Positions 59,569 to 64,000 of a DNA stretch of 64,000 bases are shown here, in pieces. Each line of letters opens with the position of its first letter. Position 1 is the stretch's first letter. This stretch comes from Streptomyces sp. NBC_00539 (GTDB taxonomy: Bacteria > Actinomycetota > Actinomycetes > Streptomycetales > Streptomycetaceae), in contig NZ_CP107811.1 of NCBI RefSeq assembly GCF_036346105.1, positions 6,653,501-6,717,500 of the forward strand, written 5' to 3'. The position numbers and the translations under genes are program-made. The notes under the pieces were generated by a model, which was not told the DNA's origin, ran no database searches, and saw nothing but the letters and a program-made list of their open reading frames with translations.

Positions 59569-60231
59569 TCATGCGGCGAGTGCGGCGGGTTCGGCGAGCT
59601 GCGAGGCCGCCGTCCGCCACGCGTCGGTCACGGCGGTGCGGGCCAGCGCCGTACGCACGGTGCGGTCGCCGGTCAGAGCGATCGGGGCGCCGACGTGGAC
59701 GTGCAGCCCGGGTCGGCGCAGCGGCGCTGTCGCCAGGCCCGCAATCTGTTTGACCGTGCTGCCTGAGGTGACGCGGCGGGCGCCGGCCTGGCCGACGGGC
59801 ACGACAGGGGCGCCAGTGCGCTCGGCGAGGCGGACCAGGCCGGTGCGGAAGTCGCCCGGGGCCGCTTCCGCGGCGTCCTTGCGACGGGGCAGGCCGCCCT
59901 CCGCGTAGATGAGGAGGTGCCTGCCCTGCTCCAGGGCCCGGGCGGCCAGGTCGAGCGAGGCCGAGGCCCGTCGCTCACCGCGGTGTATGGGGACGTGGCC
60001 CTCGCGGTCGAGGGACCGGCCGAGGAGGGGAACGTGCCAGAGGCCGGCGGTGGCCATGATGACCGGTTCGACGCCGAGGCGGTGCAGGGCGGCGATCACG
60101 ATGGCGGGGTCGGCGAGCGAGGTGTGGTTGGCGGCGATGATGCTGCCCGGCGCCAGATCGGCGCCCGGGTCGGTGGTCACCGACAGACGGCCGAAGACGG
60201 GCACCAGGACGTGGGCGATGCGGCTGAGCAT
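59569..60231 (-). CDS. Lysophospholipid (1-acylglycerol-3-phosphate) acyltransferase, PlsC-like
   Basis: The 220-residue protein has the acyltransferase HX4D motif in AANHTSLADPAI and the later EGG motif in IYAEGGLPR that binds the phosphate of the acceptor. An N-terminal hydrophobic stretch (IAHVLVPVFG) probably attaches it to the membrane. GGAG precedes the ATG. It would make phosphatidic acid or a related lipid. No other lipid gene lies nearby, so its exact acceptor is open. Confidence 0.92.
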   Translation of the reverse strand: MLSRIAHVLVPVFGRLSVTTDPGADLAPGSIIAANHTSLADPAIVIAALHRLGVEPVIMATAGLWHVPLLGRSLDREGHVPIHRGERRASASLDLAARALEQGRHLLIYAEGGLPRRKDAAEAAPGDFRTGLVRLAERTGAPVVPVGQAGARRVTSGSTVKQIAGLATAPLRRPGLHVHVGAPIALTGDRTVRTALARTAVTDAWRTAASQLAEPAALAA

Positions 60232-60319
60232 GATGCGGTCTCCAGGTCTCGACGATGTCGGTCTTCATCGTGCGAGGTGGAGCATCGGCACCGCCTGAGT
60301 CACCGTACTCATCTTCCCC

Positions 60320-60745
60320 CTAACCGATGCTCACTCCTGGGCCGCCCGCACCACGGGTTCGCGTTCTCACCGACCCTGCCGGCGCCGGCGCCGACGCCGG
60401 CTCCGCCAGAGGCAACCGCAACGGAGGCGTGTGGGGGAGCGGTGCCCGCGGGGTCCGGCGCCCTCACCGCTGACACCGCCAGCGGCTGCTGGAGCACGGT
60501 CTCGACCTCGGCGGGCGATTGTGCATGCCGATGACCAGGCCGGTCACCTCGTCGGCTACCGGCGCGCCGCTGAAGCCGGTGGCCAGGTCGTGCGCCGGTC
60601 ATGAGGACGTCTTCGGCGACCAGGAAGCCGGCACCGGCCGCTTGGCCGTCCGCCCCGAGGACCTGGGCCACGGCCCGGATCAGTCCTGCGGTGGGGACTC
60701 CTGGTCGCTGCCCTCGCCGTGCGGGAGCGGGACGGAGGCGCCCAC
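60320..60745 (-). pseudogene. Decayed trypsin-like serine protease
   Basis: From the GTG at 60745 the frame opens VGASVPLPHGEGSDQE, then shifts to VPTAGLIRAVAQVLGADG and AAGAGFLVAEDVLMT, the start of a trypsin-like fold just before the catalytic His. A deletion removes the middle, and a third frame gives HDLATGFSGAPVADEVTG, with GFSGAP as the catalytic serine motif. A fourth piece (AEVETVLQQPLAV) follows. At least two frame changes and one large deletion are needed, so the protease is dead. It directly follows the trypco1 gene, its natural partner. Confidence 0.65.
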
Positions 60746-60749
60746 GCGA

Positions 60750-61091
60750 TCAATCCTCTTGTCGGACCGACGGGGGGCGGCTCTGCTTCTCCCAGGCCAT
60801 GGACACGCGCAGGTGGCCACTGGCGCTGCTCTTCGTGATCACCGCCCCGGCCGCGAACGAGAGGTCGACGCCGAACTCCACGGTGATCCCGTCAGGGCTT
60901 GCCTTGCGCAGTTGGTCGAGCATGGCGCTCGCCGCGTCCGTCACCGAGCCCAGCGCCGCTTCCAGGCTGGCGGGGAGCTCGTGGATCGCGTCGCCGAAGC
61001 GACCCGCCTTCACCGGCCCTTCCAAGCTCGCCGGAGCCTCGACCAGCAGGGAGCCGCCGTCCGCCAGGGAAATCCGAGCCAGATGGGTCAC
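60750..61091 (-). CDS. CU044_2847-family (trypsin-co-occurring domain 1) protein
   Basis: The 113-residue protein reads THLARISLADGGSLLVEAP, then a helical middle and ITVEFGVDLSFAAGAVITK, the standard pattern of the CU044_2847/trypco1 family. The family is named for its genomic link to trypsin-like proteases in NTP-dependent conflict systems. GAGGAGGAGCT lies before the GTG at 61091. The adjacent trypsin gene is decayed, so this copy is an orphan unless it acts with a protease elsewhere. Confidence 0.85.
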   Translation of the reverse strand: MTHLARISLADGGSLLVEAPASLEGPVKAGRFGDAIHELPASLEAALGSVTDAASAMLDQLRKASPDGITVEFGVDLSFAAGAVITKSSASGHLRVSMAWEKQSRPPSVRQED

Positions 61092-61248
61092 AGCTCCTCC
61101 TCGTCCGCCTCCCCTCGATGTGATCGTCGTCGCAGCAGACCGTCGCCGCACCCTGGGTGAGCCGCACGCATGACGACGACCGGCACGCCCCCGGGTATCC
61201 GGCCGCCGTAAGTGTCATCGCGAGCGCTGCAGACAACCGCTTGGTTTC

Positions 61249-63006
61249 CTAGAAGGGTTCGGCCGCCTGCAGGAGATCTTGCGGCAGGTAGGGGGAGTCC
61301 ACGCGGATGGCCCAGCCGCGGCGGCGGGCGTGGCAGGCCAGGGCGAGGACGTCCAGGTTGACGGAAGCGTCCGGGTCGTCGGCGCGGTCGGCGACCTGGT
61401 AGTAGGCGCGGTGGGCTTCGAGGGCGTCGGCCAGGGCGAGGTTGAAGCTTTCCTCGTCGCCCTCCACGAGCTGTGACAGCAGCACGGCCGGCGGCATCGC
61501 GAAGCCCCAGTCCTTCGCCTTCTCTGCCTCCTGTAGTGCCCGCTGCGCGGCCTCTTCGGGCTCGGCGCCCTTCAGGTAGGCGTGGAGGGCCTCGCGGTAC
61601 GCGGCGAAGGCGGAGCCGTCCGGGCGGACGAAGGTGGGACCGGTGAGGACCAGCGGGGCGAGGTCCTCGCGTACGCCGGCGATCAGGGCGAAGGCGACGG
61701 CCGTCTGCCAGTTCCCGGCCCCGATCGCTTCGCCGCGCTCGGCCGGGTAGCGCAGTGTGCGCCCGGCAACGGTCACCTCGACCTCGGTGCCCGGCTCCGC
61801 CAGCGCGATGCGGAACAGCGCCGCCCCCATCTGAGAGGCCAGCCGAAGAGTTGCGAACTGGGCATCCGTCACCTCGCCGGGGTTCCCCGCCCGCCACTTG
61901 AACAGGCGTGCCTGATCGCCCAGGGTGCTGCCCAGACGCCAGACAGCAAGGGGCTTTCCGTCGACGGCGGTAAATGCCTTCCGGAGATGTTCCTCGTACA
62001 TGGCCTCGACCTGCGGGATCCCATCCCGCTCGCAGGCCGGCCGTTCCACCACCAGCGGGCCCGCGGCAAGCGCGGCGACTGCGTCCGGCCGCCGATCCAG
62101 GCCGAACCCTCCCACCCGGGGCCCCCGGGCCTCGAAGCCGGTGATCAGCGCGTGCGGGAGGTAACCGGTGTGGACGGCCGGCGCCCATCCCAGGGTCCGG
62201 TACGCGAGCGCGGTGAGGGCGAGGGGGACGAGCGGGAGCAGAGTACTCGGCGAGGCCGCGGGCCCCTGCAGGGCGGCGTGCCGGGCCAGAAGATCGGCGA
62301 GTGCGGCATCGAAAGCCTGCCGGTCCTCGAGGACCAGGGCGCGCAACGCGTGGAGGGCCGCGCTGTCCGGCCGGTCCAGGAGCGGCTCGCCGGTTTCCTC
62401 AGCGCGGGAACGGATGCGGTCCAGGGCGGCGTCGACGGCGGCGAGCTTGGCCCGCGTGCTCGGCGGGTACTCCTCGTCGTCGCCGGTGTCGTCCAGGACC
62501 ACGGCCATCAGTGCGGTGGCGAGCTCGCCGGAGGGCGTGCCCTCGGCGTGTGCGGCGAACTTGTCCCGGGCGAAGTGGAAGGCCTCGCCGTGCCACTGCA
62601 CCTTGTCGCGCAGCAGTACCAGACACAGCGCGTCGGTCCACTCTCCCGGCGTGACGCTCTCCGCGGGGGCATCCTCACCCGGGTCATAGCTCATGCCGAA
62701 GTTCACGTAATCCAGGAAGACCTGGAAGCTGCAGTGTGGGTGGTAGGCGGCGTAGGCGACGGCGCCGGCCGCGGCCTCGCAGGCGTCCTTGAGGGCGGCC
62801 TTGGCCTCCGGGGTGTTGAGGTCGGGCGTCTCGACGGAGAGGGCGCCCAAGTAGTCGAGGAACTCCTCGGCGATGGACTGCCATTCACAGGTGGTCATCC
62901 GGCCCGCCCGCGACATGGACCGCACTTGGCCGCCGATCCGGTTCGTGAAGTCCTCCCGGGCAGCCGACACCGCGGCCTGGCCGACGTGATGACGCTCTAT
63001 CTGCAC
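61249..63006 (-). CDS. Immunity 49 (Imm49) family protein
   Basis: The 585-residue protein matches the Imm49 family common in Streptomyces: an N-terminal DFTNRIGGQVRSMSRAGRM, then EEFLDYLGALSVETPDLNT and AAYHPHCSFQVFLDYVNFG, and repeated helical segments to the end. AGGGAG lies before the GTG start. Imm49 proteins are predicted to protect against polymorphic toxins. No cognate toxin is visible next to it. It is large for an immunity protein but of normal length for this actinobacterial branch. Confidence 0.88.
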   Translation of the reverse strand: MQIERHHVGQAAVSAAREDFTNRIGGQVRSMSRAGRMTTCEWQSIAEEFLDYLGALSVETPDLNTPEAKAALKDACEAAAGAVAYAAYHPHCSFQVFLDYVNFGMSYDPGEDAPAESVTPGEWTDALCLVLLRDKVQWHGEAFHFARDKFAAHAEGTPSGELATALMAVVLDDTGDDEEYPPSTRAKLAAVDAALDRIRSRAEETGEPLLDRPDSAALHALRALVLEDRQAFDAALADLLARHAALQGPAASPSTLLPLVPLALTALAYRTLGWAPAVHTGYLPHALITGFEARGPRVGGFGLDRRPDAVAALAAGPLVVERPACERDGIPQVEAMYEEHLRKAFTAVDGKPLAVWRLGSTLGDQARLFKWRAGNPGEVTDAQFATLRLASQMGAALFRIALAEPGTEVEVTVAGRTLRYPAERGEAIGAGNWQTAVAFALIAGVREDLAPLVLTGPTFVRPDGSAFAAYREALHAYLKGAEPEEAAQRALQEAEKAKDWGFAMPPAVLLSQLVEGDEESFNLALADALEAHRAYYQVADRADDPDASVNLDVLALACHARRRGWAIRVDSPYLPQDLLQAAEPF

Positions 63007-63552
63007 AGCCTTGCTCCCTGATCAAATGTTGTGAACAGCCTAGATGTCGGGTCTGACAGGCAGTCGGGGGGCCTGGGCGCGCCTCCCGGCCCAATGTCCT
63101 CGGCCGGATGGCGGGTGGTTGCGGGTCTTCGGCAGCCCCGCGCGGGGAGCGGCGCACGGGGTGCCGGGGCTGGCTCGGGCCAAGCGGTTCCCCGACGATA
63201 TCGCTCCAAGGGCACTGAACGGCGATCAGGGCCTGTCCTCGTTCCCGCCCCTGTGGTCCGCCGAGGCGCGCCAGGACATCTCTGCGGTCAGCCGGCGCGC
63301 CGTTCCCATGGCGGAGGTGCTCGGTCTCGCCCGGGACTCATGCCACCAGTTCGACGGGGTTGATCCGGGCTTGCTCGGTGCCGTGTGAACCGGTCGCCCG
63401 GTCCGGACGGCGGGAGCGGATCAGAGCGGCGGCGATCCCGGCAGAGGCCCTCATACAGAGGCCCTCACACAGAGCCGGGGCCACGCTGCGGCAAGCAGCG
63501 GTGAGGACGGGGTGGAGGACGTGCCCCTACATGACCGCCCGGACCTCGCTGC
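63007..63552. other. 546-bp gap with one doubtful reading frame
   Basis: The gap lies between the Imm49 and HopJ-family genes. A plus-strand frame at 63044-63388 is listed separately. I see no other feature. Confidence 0.5.
63044..63388 (+). CDS. Doubtful hypothetical ORF
   Basis: The second half of this 114-residue frame (ALNGDQGLSSFPPLWSAEAR, then VSRRAVPMAEVLGLARDS) has the balanced composition of a real protein; the first half does not. No ribosome binding site precedes the ATG. It may be a gene remnant, possibly of a toxin-related gene given the Imm49 neighbour, but that is a guess. Confidence 0.28.
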   Translation: MSGLTGSRGAWARLPAQCPRPDGGWLRVFGSPARGAAHGVPGLARAKRFPDDIAPRALNGDQGLSSFPPLWSAEARQDISAVSRRAVPMAEVLGLARDSCHQFDGVDPGLLGAV

Positions 63553-63894
63553 TCAGCTCTTGCGGGCCAACGGTTGTCCGGCGAAGCTCACCCCTGCCAG
63601 GCCGTGGGCCATGAGGTTGCGGATGTTGCCGTGATCGGTGCCGTTCGGCGTCGCCAGCACACTGCGGTAGTGCTCACCGAACGCCAGCAGCGCCTCTTGG
63701 TCGCTCAGCCCTTCCAGCAGGGCCAGTCCCAGCGTCTTGCAGGAACCCTCGTTCTCGCCCGCGGCATTTTCCAGTTCCCCGTTGCGGAACGCTTGCGGCT
63801 GGTACTCGTAGTGCGCGGCGATGAAGGCCAAGGTATCGGCGAACTCGTGCTCGCCTGACGAGAGGCTTGCACGCAGCGAGTCGAGATCAGTCAT
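63553..63894 (-). CDS. HopJ-family protein
   Basis: The 113-residue helical protein contains the HopJ-family core EYQPQAFRNGELENAAGEN, then SCKTLGLALLEGLSDQEAL and GTDHGNIRNLMAHGL. HopJ was named from a Pseudomonas type III effector, but the domain is widespread in bacteria without such secretion systems and its activity is unknown. GAGGAAAG precedes the ATG. No type III secretion gene is visible here. Confidence 0.9.
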   Translation of the reverse strand: MTDLDSLRASLSSGEHEFADTLAFIAAHYEYQPQAFRNGELENAAGENEGSCKTLGLALLEGLSDQEALLAFGEHYRSVLATPNGTDHGNIRNLMAHGLAGVSFAGQPLARKS

Positions 63895-64000
63895 GTCGCT
63901 TTCCTCGGGTTGAACGGACGATCCGGTTGCCGTCCGTGACCGGACGACACTACCCGCCGGGAGGCCGGCCGGTAGAAGTCGTGTCAGATATCGGAACGGG

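Noticed and set aside
61582-63021. A 479-codon plus-strand frame antisense to Imm49
   Set aside because: Composition is that of a shadow frame and the Imm49 match on the minus strand is clear.
63553-63894. Evidence for a type III secretion system from the HopJ match
   Set aside because: HopJ-family proteins are widespread outside pathogens, and no secretion gene is present.

Overview
The window is high-GC DNA with strong G/C preference at codon third positions, mycothiol-era enzymes (a maleylpyruvate-isomerase-type DinB enzyme), many secreted or lipoprotein hypotheticals, protealysin-like peptidase, DUF4232, CU044_2847-type and Imm49-type proteins. This combination points to a Streptomyces or close relative. 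The density of regulator-plus-enzyme pairs, decayed genes and one insertion sequence looks like accessory chromosome rather than core; the only obviously housekeeping genes are lpdA and a cold-shock gene.

Layout. 0-8 kb: aldo/keto reductase, an LppU-like membrane protein, a VOC protein, a LysR regulator divergent from a phosphatase-like protein plus an F420/NADP-type oxidoreductase, then lpdA. 8-16 kb: MarR divergent from an Old Yellow Enzyme across twin operators, a protealysin-like M4 peptidase, and several membrane or secreted proteins. 15-25 kb: DUF2278/lamin-tail protein and an MBL hydrolase, HAD phosphatase, a NIPSNAP operon divergent from a WYL regulator, a UBP zinc finger protein, an FAD oxidoreductase, and a stretch of gene ruins (WD40 and LysR remnants). 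25-36 kb: IclR, a histidine kinase/response regulator pair divergent from an ABC exporter, a broken MerR gene divergent from an SDR, and an MFS-TetR unit with twin palindromes. 36-49 kb: glutathionyl-hydroquinone reductase-like protein, alpha/beta hydrolase, FAD monooxygenase and TetR around two palindromes, CspA-like protein, a membrane-protein/XRE/MDR operon, DUF1203, MarR with NmrA-type and membrane genes, a gene split by an in-frame amber codon, DUF1330 and CMD proteins divergent from HxlR. 49-58 kb: serine hydrolase/TetR, SLC13/ArsB-type transporter with universal stress protein, DinB-type enzyme, lipoproteins, and a DHA2 MFS pump. 58-64 kb: IS5-family element with CTAG flanks, a small secreted protein, an acyltransferase, a decayed trypsin gene next to an intact trypsin-co-occurring protein, Imm49, and a HopJ-family protein.

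How the genes work together. The dominant theme is one-component control: a LysR, MarR, WYL, IclR, MerR, TetR or HxlR gene sits next to or divergent from a redox enzyme or efflux pump, and in most cases a clear palindromic operator, often duplicated about 22-23 bp apart, lies between them. The second theme is gene decay: at least six recognisable remnants lie among intact neighbours. The trypsin/trypco1 pair and Imm49 at the right end belong to families known from biological-conflict systems, but here the protease is dead and no toxin is visible. I found no tRNA, rRNA, CRISPR array or replication origin.
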